Virus record (IMG/VR): IMGVR_UViG_3300027801_000204
Coordinates: 1 to 20,634 of that record
Source: a virus
DNA: 20,634 bases
Direction: 5' to 3' (one strand)
Made by a program: the position numbers and the translations under genes. Shown in pieces: positions 7,280-13,909 of the stretch (within the stretch, counting starts at the first letter, position 1; every line of letters starts with the position of its first letter). The notes below the pieces were generated by a model. The model did not search any database and had not been told where the DNA came from. It saw only the letters and a list, made by a program, of their open reading frames with translations.

Positions 7280-9217
7280 TTAGGGTAAGGTTAATCCTGT
7301 TGCTGTTTCCCAGAGGTTTTTGAGTGCTAGGGTGAAGTCATCACTATCAGCTAGTGTCATGCCTGTTCCTGCAAACCACGCACCAAATTGGTCGTCAGTG
7401 AAACCTACGGGCGAGTCATTCACATTAACCGCCATTGTGTAAAAGTTCACAGTAGGTGTTGCGCCGCTAGCAGTGTAACTTTGGGAGACGAGGCTGGATG
7501 TTGACGATGAGTCTCGTTTTGAGATGAACGCATCGCCTGATAAATACGACACAACTAAAATACCCTCAAGCCCTGAGCTACCATCGTTGATCGTATCGCC
7601 ACCATTGATGGCATACAGACCACCACCGCTGGAGGTATTAAACCTGCATTGATTACTTCCCTCACGCGATGCAATTATGTTTTGACTAGCTCCTAGTTCT
7701 GTTCGTAGTAGTCCGCCCAAAATCACCGAGTCAGTAGTGACTCCGATTGCCGCTGGGTCAACTCCCACATCAAAATAACCAGTCGAGCCATCACCCTCTA
7801 CATATCCAGCCGAGTGAGTCACGCCACCATTAAACGTGCCAGTGGCAAGCGTAATCATGTCGATAGCATTTGCCGCTTCCACCGCCCAGATAGGTAGATA
7901 CATGCGCTTGAGTGACGTGTAGTAACCGTCTGATTTAGCCGCCTTGTAGAATGTGTTTAGTGCAGTTTCTTGAGTAGCTGACACTGTAGCTCCCGCCGTG
8001 CGAACATCTGCTATGTATGCCACCGCGTCAGTGTCTGTCCCGTAGTTAGGAAAAGCTGAGAAATCCGCCTCTACCACTGTCAGCCCTGTGAAGACACTAG
8101 CCTGAGTGTCGGCGGTGGTGATCATTGTGTTGATGTCTGAGATGAAATCTGCAACTGGTGTGCCTGATCCTGCCCCGCCGTAAGTCCACATGGTTACAGA
8201 CACAAACTCACCGTCAACAATCACCCCTGCTGGGTTGCCTGAGTCACCGCTTATTATATTTTCATGGAAAATGAGCCTGTCTAAGTCAGTTGGAGTCATG
8301 AAGTTACCGCCGCCTGTCCAGTCTATAATCAGGGCTTTTTCTTCCTGATCAAGTCCAATCGCTCCCGGTCTGTTGCTGCTATTCTCTACAAGATAATCTT
8401 CGTAGTCGGACGGCATTAGCTTACATGGTGTAATGCTAGATGGCAATGCTGAGTCTAGCACAGCCACTCTCAAGTCAGGGTAGTAAGGAGAATAGTCGGG
8501 ATGGTTCACCACTCCTGTGATGGTGCGCGTGAGGACAGTATTGTCATTAGCAACAAACCTCACGGTGTCGCCAATGTAAAGCGGGTAGTGTGACGCCATA
8601 AGCAGATGCTGTGCTGTGATAAGCGTTCCTGCTCTCTTGCTGCCACCTCTGCTATTCCAAGGAGAGGCGCAAGTGAGGTCCACATCGTCACACCATAGAT
8701 TAGTATTGCGAACGTAGGTAGATGTCACGTGATTCTGAGTGCTGTAAATGCCACCATTAGTAGCCATAGACATAGTGTCATCTATACGGCTGTCTATCTC
8801 GTTTGATACGTGTTCAGCGAGTGATCCGACTACGGCATTAGCATAGGATTCAGTATCTCCCTGAGTCTGATCTGCTAGGTTTAGGTCGATGCCGATTGTT
8901 ACACCGTTTTTAACTAGGACTCTGCATTGACCAGAGGCAACCCTAGTTATCACGCCATCTGATGCAATAGTTGCAATATCTGTATTTAGGCTTTCAAACG
9001 TGGCTTGAGTGCCAGTTACTAAAACGCTCCCGCCATTGTAGAATGTGCCACCGTTGTAAACGTCAAACACTGCATCATCATTAGTCACCGTAGTGCTAGT
9101 TGATCCGGTTAAGACAATCACCTCTGGACTATATGACACCGACAAGTTTGGCTCGTCCGCCAATACTGGCGGACGAAATGTGATTGCTGATGCGTTGTGT
9201 GTGAGAGTGAGTGCCAT
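7280..9217 (-). CDS. Tail adhesin/fibre with an embedded trypsin-like serine protease and a C-terminal lectin-like region
   Basis: This 645-aa protein looks modular. Residues about 30-112 resemble a bacterial Ig-like (BIG_2) domain (DIATIASDGVITRVASG). Residues about 190-350 match a chymotrypsin-fold peptidase: H210 in LITAQHLLMASH, D248 in YPDLRVAVL and S326 in ISGDSGNPAG stand in the order and spacing of a catalytic triad. Residues about 394-475 resemble a connector common in environmental phage tail proteins (DAVAYIADV, then FYKAAKSDGYYTSLKR). Residues about 470-645 look like a concanavalin/LamG-type lectin region (YVEGDGSTGYFDVG). No signal peptide is seen, as expected for a virion protein. 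It starts 4 nt after the fibre stop. Likely role: a receptor-binding protein that binds and cuts a surface protein, or cleaves itself during maturation. Domain calls are from motifs, not a search. Confidence 0.75.
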   Translation of the reverse strand: MALTLTHNASAITFRPPVLADEPNLSVSYSPEVIVLTGSTSTTVTNDDAVFDVYNGGTFYNGGSVLVTGTQATFESLNTDIATIASDGVITRVASGQCRVLVKNGVTIGIDLNLADQTQGDTESYANAVVGSLAEHVSNEIDSRIDDTMSMATNGGIYSTQNHVTSTYVRNTNLWCDDVDLTCASPWNSRGGSKRAGTLITAQHLLMASHYPLYIGDTVRFVANDNTVLTRTITGVVNHPDYSPYYPDLRVAVLDSALPSSITPCKLMPSDYEDYLVENSSNRPGAIGLDQEEKALIIDWTGGGNFMTPTDLDRLIFHENIISGDSGNPAGVIVDGEFVSVTMWTYGGAGSGTPVADFISDINTMITTADTQASVFTGLTVVEADFSAFPNYGTDTDAVAYIADVRTAGATVSATQETALNTFYKAAKSDGYYTSLKRMYLPIWAVEAANAIDMITLATGTFNGGVTHSAGYVEGDGSTGYFDVGVDPAAIGVTTDSVILGGLLRTELGASQNIIASREGSNQCRFNTSSGGGLYAINGGDTINDGSSGLEGILVVSYLSGDAFISKRDSSSTSSLVSQSYTASGATPTVNFYTMAVNVNDSPVGFTDDQFGAWFAGTGMTLADSDDFTLALKNLWETATGLTLP

Positions 9218-9221
9218 TATG

Positions 9222-10313
9222 TTATGATATTGATCCTAATGAGAGTGATTTGATTGTCCCTGCGTCATTTACGTATAAAGTCATCGCATCCCCGTTGCGC
9301 TGTATAGTCATCATTTCCCGACCTAAAGTTCCGTCTGCCTCACTACCCGCCGTTGCTCCGCCGTCTGTTGGTGCTGTGGCTGTGTCTTTAATTGTGTAAG
9401 CTACCTGACCATCACCTTGTGTTCTCAAAGATGTTGCTCTAGTTGTCGCGCCAGACCAGTGTCCGATTTCTTGAGTGTTGTTCACTGTGGTTTTAGTAAA
9501 ACTACCACTTGCTACTGAGTTAGCCCCGCTCGCTACTGAGCCACTACCACTAGCTACTGAGGCACTACCACTAGCTACTGAGCCACCACCACTAGCTACT
9601 GAGGAATCACCACTTGCTGTTGAGTAAGCACCGCTTGCTACTGAGGAAAAACTGCTTGCTGTTGAGTTAGCCCCGCTTGCTACTGAGGACTCACCGCTCG
9701 CTACTGAGCCACTACCACTAGCTATTGAGTAAGTACCACTTGCTATTGAGTAAGCACCACTTGCTGTTGAATTATCACCACTAGCGTCTGAATTTAACCC
9801 AATGGCTAGTGAATCCGTTCCAGTGGCTGTAGAGAGCGCCGCCGCCCTCATTACCACCGCTTTACCACCAGTGGTCACACCATCACCAATGACAGGGATA
9901 TTGCCAACCTCGCCAAGTGTGCCTTCGGCTGGAACTATGCCAGTCATGTCTGCGAGCTCCATATTCACCACAACGTTTCCAGTCGGGTCGTAAATGTTAT
10001 TTCCAAGCGGTTCGAATAGTCCTGATTTGACTTCTAGCAATGAGTCGAGAGCATACCAAACACCTCCGACCGCTCCAGCCGTGGCCACTTTGTAGCGCGC
10101 GCCGTCTGCTAGACTGGTAGGATCAACGTCAAATGCTCCAGCTACCACGTTCACATCTGTGTAAATGTATTTATTGTCCCCTTCATCATTAAAAAATGAA
10201 AGTAATAGAGCTGTTTGCTCGTCATCCCATCTAGACCCTAGCGCCTCATCCATTGTGAGTGTGCCGTTATTGCCTTTTGCTACCAAGGCTTCATAGTTTG
10301 CTGAATTGCTCAT
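9222..10313 (-). CDS. Tail fibre with YadA-like head repeats
   Basis: This gene encodes 363 aa. Residues 1-43 are a short anchor-like segment, also encoded separately just upstream (10319-10450). Residues 44-120 form a second region containing the motif GGVWYALDS. Residues 161-272 are sixteen tandem heptads of the form S(V/T/I)ASGxx, the pattern of YadA-type left-handed beta-roll adhesins, here with a strict 7-residue period. Residues 278-363 (EIGHWSGATTRATS, then GGATAGSEADGTLGREM) resemble a C-terminal module shared by many environmental phage fibres. Probably a trimeric fibre that contacts the host or carries the next gene's product. It starts 5 nt after the mini-gene stop; leader GATTAAACACT has no Shine-Dalgarno. 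Confidence 0.75.
   Translation of the reverse strand: MSNSANYEALVAKGNNGTLTMDEALGSRWDDEQTALLLSFFNDEGDNKYIYTDVNVVAGAFDVDPTSLADGARYKVATAGAVGGVWYALDSLLEVKSGLFEPLGNNIYDPTGNVVVNMELADMTGIVPAEGTLGEVGNIPVIGDGVTTGGKAVVMRAAALSTATGTDSLAIGLNSDASGDNSTASGAYSIASGTYSIASGSGSVASGESSVASGANSTASSFSSVASGAYSTASGDSSVASGGGSVASGSASVASGSGSVASGANSVASGSFTKTTVNNTQEIGHWSGATTRATSLRTQGDGQVAYTIKDTATAPTDGGATAGSEADGTLGREMMTIQRNGDAMTLYVNDAGTIKSLSLGSIS
9498..9833 (-). repeat. Sixteen tandem 21-bp units encoding YadA-like heptads
   Basis: Within the fibre gene the DNA repeats with a 21-bp period. On the plus strand, units such as GCTACTGAGCCACTACCACT recur with scattered substitutions. Each unit encodes one heptad (SVASGSG, SVASGAN, STASGAY and so on). 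The reading frame is unbroken, and the units nearest the fibre C-terminus are the most alike, as expected for recent unequal crossover or slippage. Confidence 0.9.
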
Positions 10314-10318
10314 AGTGT

Positions 10319-10450
10319 TTAATCTTTAAAGAATGAAAGGAGAAGAGCTGTTTGTTCAGGTGTCCATCTAGACCCTAGCGCTTCATCCATTGTAAGGGTG
10401 CCGGCTACGCCCTTAGCTACTAGGGCTTCAAAAGTTGCTGAGTTGCTCAT
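10319..10450 (-). CDS. 43-aa protein duplicating the fibre N-terminus
   Basis: The frame runs from ATG 10450 to TAA, giving 43 aa that start MSNSATFEALVAKG and end LLLSFFKD. By my hand alignment it matches residues 1-43 of the following fibre at 36 of 43 positions without gaps. At DNA level 101 of 129 bases match; of 18 changed codons, 11 are synonymous. That pattern suggests both copies were kept under protein-level selection rather than one being a decaying remnant. The stop lies 5 nt before the fibre ATG. The gene is the first cistron after the capsid terminator. It may be a free copy of the virion-anchoring peptide, or the head of an older fibre gene whose body was lost by module exchange. 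Too short for most gene finders. Confidence 0.65.
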   Translation of the reverse strand: MSNSATFEALVAKGVAGTLTMDEALGSRWTPEQTALLLSFFKD

Positions 10451-10453
10451 AAT

Positions 10454-10481
10454 ATTATAATTTGGTTATCTGATTGTAGAA
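10454..10481 (-). promoter_or_regulatory. Weak promoter candidate for the fibre/lysis unit
   Basis: A perfect TATAAT (minus strand 10459-10454) lies three bases before ATG 10450, downstream of the capsid terminator. The hexamer 17 nt further upstream, TTTCTA, is a poor -35 match. If used, the transcript would begin at about the start codon and be nearly leaderless. Read-through of the terminator could supply the transcript instead, and the hexamer may simply be an A/T-rich translation leader. Confidence 0.25.
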
Positions 10482-10500
10482 AGGTTCACGCCGAAGCGAG

Positions 10501-10560
10501 AAAAAAGAAAAAAATAGCCAACCCCGAATACAAAACAGAAGAAAAATATCAGGGCTGGCT
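10501..10560 (-). terminator. Intrinsic terminator after the major capsid gene
   Basis: On the minus strand AGCCAGCCCT (10560-10551) pairs with GGGGTTGGCT (10525-10516) in a ten-base-pair stem with two G-T wobbles and a 25-nt loop. It is followed by ATTTTTTTCTTTTTT (10515-10501). The hairpin begins 9 nt after the capsid stop codon. The loop is long for a textbook terminator, but stem plus U-tract and the position are convincing. Confidence 0.8.
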
Positions 10561-10569
10561 AAAAATGGA

Positions 10570-11727
10570 TTAACAAGCAGTTAGTCCAAGGTCGTTAGGG
10601 CAACGTAGGTGACGAATAGTAATGCCAAACTCAGTGTGACGAGGTCTGACAGCTGATCCGAGTGTTGCACGGAAGAATCCGTTCTTACCGTCAGGGTTAT
10701 CTGTGCGGTGAGCAATGTTCTTCCATTGGATTTCTCCAATATAGTTCTGAGCTGTGAAGCTGGCTTTATCCACATTAGAGATAGATCCAGGAACAAGACA
10801 GTCATAAACGCTCTTAACAAAGATCATAGTGTCTTCGTGGTCAGCGGCTACATAGTCAGGGTTCTCATCAGCAGCTGTTCCAGCGCCGGTGTCCACCCAA
10901 GGTTGACTTCTCACCCACTGAGTTCCACCAGAATCCCAGTCGTAACGTCTAGGGGTGTCGTCAATCATGTGAACAAAACCATTGTAAGTATGAGTGTAGC
11001 CCATACCAAGTAGTAGTTTGTCAGCTTGTGAAGACTCTCTGAAGTCAGTGCGGGTAGCAGCATCTTCCTTGATAAGCGCTCTTGATGTTTCCATTGAGCA
11101 AACTAGGGCAAAGATAGGCTGACCGTTAAGCATTGTAGCTGCGTCTTGACGGGCTCCATTACGCTGAAGGTAAGCATAGAAGTGATCTAGTGCTTTATTA
11201 GTCAGGATAGAAGTGGCCGGCTCAAGAGGAAACACATCTCCAGCAGCTTGGTTAGTTTCTGGAAGAGAAGCGTTGAGAACAACCTTGCGGTTGGACACCT
11301 TAGCATACCAGTCACGCTTGTAGTCAATCCAAATGTTACGGATGTTTTGTCCGAGCATGTCAACAACGTTGCGCATTTGCTCTTTCATTCTCCACTTAGC
11401 ACGTAGGTCATCAATACAGAAATCGAGAGTTTCGATAGCTGTGCTTTCCAAACTAACGGTTTGGCGAGTTTGATTAAACTGAATGCTAGTAGTTGGCGGA
11501 GTACAGATGTTGGTAGATCCATCAGCTGTAGCGTGGGCTTGCCAGGTTTGACCAGCACTCGGAAGAGTTCTTTCAAACGTGACGGCTTCAAACGAGTGAC
11601 CGATTTCGTCAGGCCACTGAGTTTTGTTAACCATGGAGATCCACGGTGAGCTTGGGTAGATCTTTTTGTCGATCTCTAGAGCTAGGGCTCCGGTAATTTC
11701 TTGTAGTTGATTTTCGATGTTAGGCAT
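10570..11727 (-). CDS. Major capsid protein
   Basis: This 385-aa protein should form the icosahedral shell. It follows the scaffold gene, as major capsid genes of HK97-fold phages do. The N-terminal region (residues about 15-70, with KKIYPSSPWISMVNKTQWPD then VTFERTLPS) resembles capsid proteins of environmental short-tailed phages. The C-terminal third is beta-rich (KNGFFRATLGSAVRP, then FGITIRHLRCP). There is no protease domain or signal peptide. Size fits an HK97-fold subunit without a long delta domain, consistent with the separate scaffold. The gene stands alone between two terminators with its own promoter candidate and a structured 200-nt leader, an arrangement suited to very high expression. 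ATG 11727 has leader CTATATAATAAT without Shine-Dalgarno. Confidence 0.8.
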   Translation of the reverse strand: MPNIENQLQEITGALALEIDKKIYPSSPWISMVNKTQWPDEIGHSFEAVTFERTLPSAGQTWQAHATADGSTNICTPPTTSIQFNQTRQTVSLESTAIETLDFCIDDLRAKWRMKEQMRNVVDMLGQNIRNIWIDYKRDWYAKVSNRKVVLNASLPETNQAAGDVFPLEPATSILTNKALDHFYAYLQRNGARQDAATMLNGQPIFALVCSMETSRALIKEDAATRTDFRESSQADKLLLGMGYTHTYNGFVHMIDDTPRRYDWDSGGTQWVRSQPWVDTGAGTAADENPDYVAADHEDTMIFVKSVYDCLVPGSISNVDKASFTAQNYIGEIQWKNIAHRTDNPDGKNGFFRATLGSAVRPRHTEFGITIRHLRCPNDLGLTAC

Positions 11728-11762
11728 ATTATTATATAGTTTAGTTGTGATCTATTGATCGT

Positions 11763-11925
11763 TTAAGATAAGTTTCATCTTAACTATCCGCTTTATAGAC
11801 AAAGGGACATTTATTCCACCGCTCACGTATGAGTTTAGAAAAGAAACTCTGTGTATTTTAGAACGATAAACGCTATCGAGCTTGGGCGGAATGACTATAT
11901 TTAGAGCTTGCCATATCTGAAGCTC
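11763..11925 (-). promoter_or_regulatory. Structured 5' leader of the capsid mRNA
   Basis: The 298-nt gap 11728-12025 has no credible gene. On the minus strand it holds four hairpins in a row: GAGCTT/AAGCTC (11925-11904, loop 10), CGATA/TATCG (11878-11864, loop 5), GAGTTT/AAACTC (11849-11831, loop 7) and TTAAGAT/ATCTTAA (11783-11763, loop 7). With the promoter candidate just upstream, the first hairpin would sit at the very 5' end of the transcript, as in mRNA-stabilising leaders. CGAGCTT (11926-11920) can also pair over seven bases with AAGCTCG (11883-11877), so an alternative fold exists. Stems are short; function is inferred. Confidence 0.45.
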
Positions 11926-11932
11926 GCACACA

Positions 11933-11960
11933 TCTATACATTTTTCCTAGGACAAGTCAA
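11933..11960 (-). promoter_or_regulatory. Promoter candidate for the major capsid gene
   Basis: On the minus strand TTGACT (11960-11955) and TATAGA (11938-11933) are separated by 16 nt, a near-consensus sigma-70-type pair. It lies just after the scaffold terminator and about 200 nt before the capsid ATG. Expected start of transcription is near 11926. A Bacteroidota-type promoter (TTTG with TAnnTTTG) was not found as a clean match. Confidence 0.45.
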
Positions 11961-11972
11961 ATACATTCGACT

Positions 11973-12002
11973 AAAAAGGGCCAGAGGAAGCCCCTAGCCC
12001 TT
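11973..12002 (-). terminator. Intrinsic terminator after the scaffold gene
   Basis: On the minus strand AAGGGCTAG (12002-11994) pairs with CTGGCCCTT (11984-11976) over nine base pairs with one T-G wobble and a 9-nt loop, then runs into a T-tract (CTTTTT, ending at 11973). It starts 23 nt after the scaffold stop. Stem, loop size and U-tract are all standard. Confidence 0.75.
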
Positions 12003-12025
12003 GAAAATAGCGTTTAAATGGAAAT

Positions 12026-13237
12026 CTAACTAATTCCATCAATAATTCGATCCATGGCGTCTGAGGGCGATTCTCCGCCCCTAAGGTAGCCTTGCGGGCT
12101 ATCACCGGATCTAGGAGCAGGAGCAGAAGCGCCTCTAGGGTTGATGCTATCATCAATAACATCTCTAGCAGACAAAGCGGCCAGCTTCTTAGTCATCTCC
12201 CTATACTTGGTGATCATAGGAGCCAAAGAAACAGCTGACATGGCAGCAAAGGCCTTTTGATCAACAGTCATACCCTCAAAATCAACAGCAGATGCTTGAT
12301 CCTTAAGAGACTTAGATAACGGGCTCTCAGTTCCATCGTCAGCAATAAATAGAGGGATTTGATCTTGGTAGGTGTCAAAGGTGGTAGATACAGACTTCTT
12401 GTAAGCCACATCATTCCTCTCACGCTCTTGTGCTGACAACGCTGCACTAGATGACCTAGACTCCTCAAGAAGAGTAGTAGCATTTTGCTCAATCTGAGAC
12501 TCACGCTGGTAAAGAACAGTCATGTCATCAGCCATTTTGATTATGGAAGCGTATGATCTGTCATCCAGGTCAGCCTTAAGGGCATCAATGGCAGAAGATT
12601 GCTCAGAGTAGTCCCGGGATGAAACAGCGCTAAGAATGTCACCAGCATCAACACCAGTTTTCTCAGCAAGAGTTTTAGCTAGTGATGCAATGTCATCATA
12701 AGGAGCCAGTATGTTGTTTTTATAATCAGCTGTTTCGCGGTAATCCACGGCAGACACTTTATCAGACAACTCCTTATTCTGTTTGATCATCTCATCATAA
12801 GAATCAAGTTTGGCTTTAATCTTCTCATACTCAGGAGACGACTCAATGTCACCAGACTCATAAGACTTAATCTTCCTCTCAAGCTCCTCAATGCGAGTGT
12901 TACTCTCTTTAAGTTTGCCCCTAACCTTCTTGAAGCCCTCGCCGGGGTGAGCAGCTTTACTCATCTCCTCGATCTCGCGTTCTGTCTGCTTCTCAAACTC
13001 CTCATCCGGGTTAGCATTGGGATCAACCTCCACCACTTCCTCCTCTTTCTTATCAAAAGGGCTTTCAAATGGCTTGTCTACAGGATCTGCCGGAGCTGGT
13101 GTGTCTGTAGGAGTTGCTAGATCGGCCGGTGTGTCTGTGGTTGAAATGTCGTCCACCTCTGCCATGCTGTCTAGCGCGGAATCCAAGGGGGAATCTGATC
13201 CACCTCTTAACTGTTGTATTGTGCTTTGTTCGCTCAT
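12026..13237 (-). CDS. Scaffolding protein
   Basis: This 403-aa protein should guide capsid assembly and then leave or be degraded. Residues 1-80 are acidic and low in complexity (D, P, T, A; TPTDTPAPADPVDKP). Residues about 80-180 are strongly charged and coiled-coil-like (KLKESNTRIEELERKIKSYE). The middle is helical, and the C-terminus (about 370-403, NPRGASAPAPRSGDSPQGYL) is flexible. Composition, helix content and position between portal and major capsid genes are the hallmarks of caudoviral scaffolds. No protease motif is seen. ATG 13237 has the leader CCAGATAATAAT. A terminator follows the stop. Family identity is by composition and synteny. Confidence 0.75.
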   Translation of the reverse strand: MSEQSTIQQLRGGSDSPLDSALDSMAEVDDISTTDTPADLATPTDTPAPADPVDKPFESPFDKKEEEVVEVDPNANPDEEFEKQTEREIEEMSKAAHPGEGFKKVRGKLKESNTRIEELERKIKSYESGDIESSPEYEKIKAKLDSYDEMIKQNKELSDKVSAVDYRETADYKNNILAPYDDIASLAKTLAEKTGVDAGDILSAVSSRDYSEQSSAIDALKADLDDRSYASIIKMADDMTVLYQRESQIEQNATTLLEESRSSSAALSAQERERNDVAYKKSVSTTFDTYQDQIPLFIADDGTESPLSKSLKDQASAVDFEGMTVDQKAFAAMSAVSLAPMITKYREMTKKLAALSARDVIDDSINPRGASAPAPRSGDSPQGYLRGGESPSDAMDRIIDGIS

Positions 13238-13257
13238 ATTATTATCTGGTTTGTTTG

Positions 13258-13521
13258 TTATTCAAATTCGCCATAATGGTTAAATGGCTTTAGTGTTTGA
13301 CTTAGTTCTTGTGAATCAGTGTTTGCAGCTGCTTGATCAACCCACCTAAAGAAGTTTCTCACCCCCACATCATGAACGTAGGCTCTAGACACTATGTTGT
13401 CTGATTCAGAGGCGATAAGTGAAACGTTGGATGACAGGTCTTGCATTAAGGCTTCCTTGAGGAGCTTGTAGCTCGGATTGGACGCCAAATCCACTGCTGC
13501 TTGTGTGTATTGTTTTTTCAT
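13258..13521 (-). CDS. Unrecognised small protein between Tad2-like gene and scaffold
   Basis: This gene encodes 87 aa starting MKKQYTQAAVDLASNP. ATG 13521 is preferred to an in-frame TTG at 13539 because its leader, ATAACAAAACA, is identical to that of the preceding gene. The protein is soluble, without cysteines, membrane spans or known motifs. The N-terminal half looks helical, the middle contains RAYVHDVGVRNFFRWVD. Spacing is 18 nt after the Tad2-like stop and 20 nt before the scaffold ATG. It may be a small head-assembly accessory or, given its neighbour and shared leader, a second counter-defence gene. Nothing in the sequence decides this. Confidence 0.65.
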   Translation of the reverse strand: MKKQYTQAAVDLASNPSYKLLKEALMQDLSSNVSLIASESDNIVSRAYVHDVGVRNFFRWVDQAAANTDSQELSQTLKPFNHYGEFE

Positions 13522-13539
13522 TGTTTTGTTATTTATCAA

Positions 13540-13902
13540 TTAGCCCAAAATCCAATCTAGTGCAAAAGTGTCACTACTAGACGCCACCCAGTTATCAATA
13601 GATCCGTCTGGCTTCACAATCACCATTTGATTCTGGTAGTCTGGTGAAACACCCTCCAGCTGCATCCTATCTTTTACAGACTGAGGCAATGAGGACATCT
13701 TAGGGACTATATTAGCCGGAACCTTAGAGGGAACTTGTTTAAATGCATACATGCCTGTGCCGTTCCAACCTTCACGCTGGACATAGCCGCCATCTCTCAT
13801 GTGTTCAATCGCCTCACCAAAGGTGTGGGAAATGGTTTGCTTTAATGGCTTCGCAGGTGTTGCTGTTCCTACTGTATCTGGATTGTAATTATCGTTCTTC
13901 AT
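13540..13902 (-). CDS. tad2: Tad2-like (DUF2829) protein, candidate anti-Thoeris signal sponge
   Basis: This gene encodes 120 aa. Residues 27-120 carry the DUF2829 pattern in order: TFGEAIEHMRDGG (27-39), then REGWNGTGMY (43-52) and, near the end, NQMVIVKPDGSIDNWVASSSD (91-111, W105) and FALDWILG (113-120). DUF2829 is the family of Tad2, a phage protein known to sequester the cyclic ADP-ribose-type messenger of Thoeris immunity; some homologues bind other cyclic nucleotides. A polar 26-aa extension precedes the domain. The gene begins 7 nt after the portal stop and has the leader ATAACAAAACA, so it is part of the head-gene operon. Domain assignment is confident from motifs. Anti-defence activity is inferred, since many DUF2829 proteins are untested. 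Confidence 0.85.
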   Translation of the reverse strand: MKNDNYNPDTVGTATPAKPLKQTISHTFGEAIEHMRDGGYVQREGWNGTGMYAFKQVPSKVPANIVPKMSSLPQSVKDRMQLEGVSPDYQNQMVIVKPDGSIDNWVASSSDTFALDWILG

Positions 13903-13909
13903 TGTTTTG

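Noticed and set aside
9498-9833. Tandem 21-bp repeats considered as a CRISPR array or iterons
   Set aside because: Units are contiguous without spacers, stay in frame and encode a protein heptad, so they are coding repeats.
10482-10500. Short CGC-TTCG-GCG hairpin after the capsid terminator, considered as a second terminator
   Set aside because: The stem has only three base pairs and no T-tract follows it on the minus strand, though the TTCG loop is a stable type.
13258-13539. TTG start giving a 93-aa version of the small gene before scaffold
   Set aside because: ATG 13521 has the same ATAACAAAACA leader as the preceding gene's ATG; the TTG lies immediately against the upstream stop with no leader.
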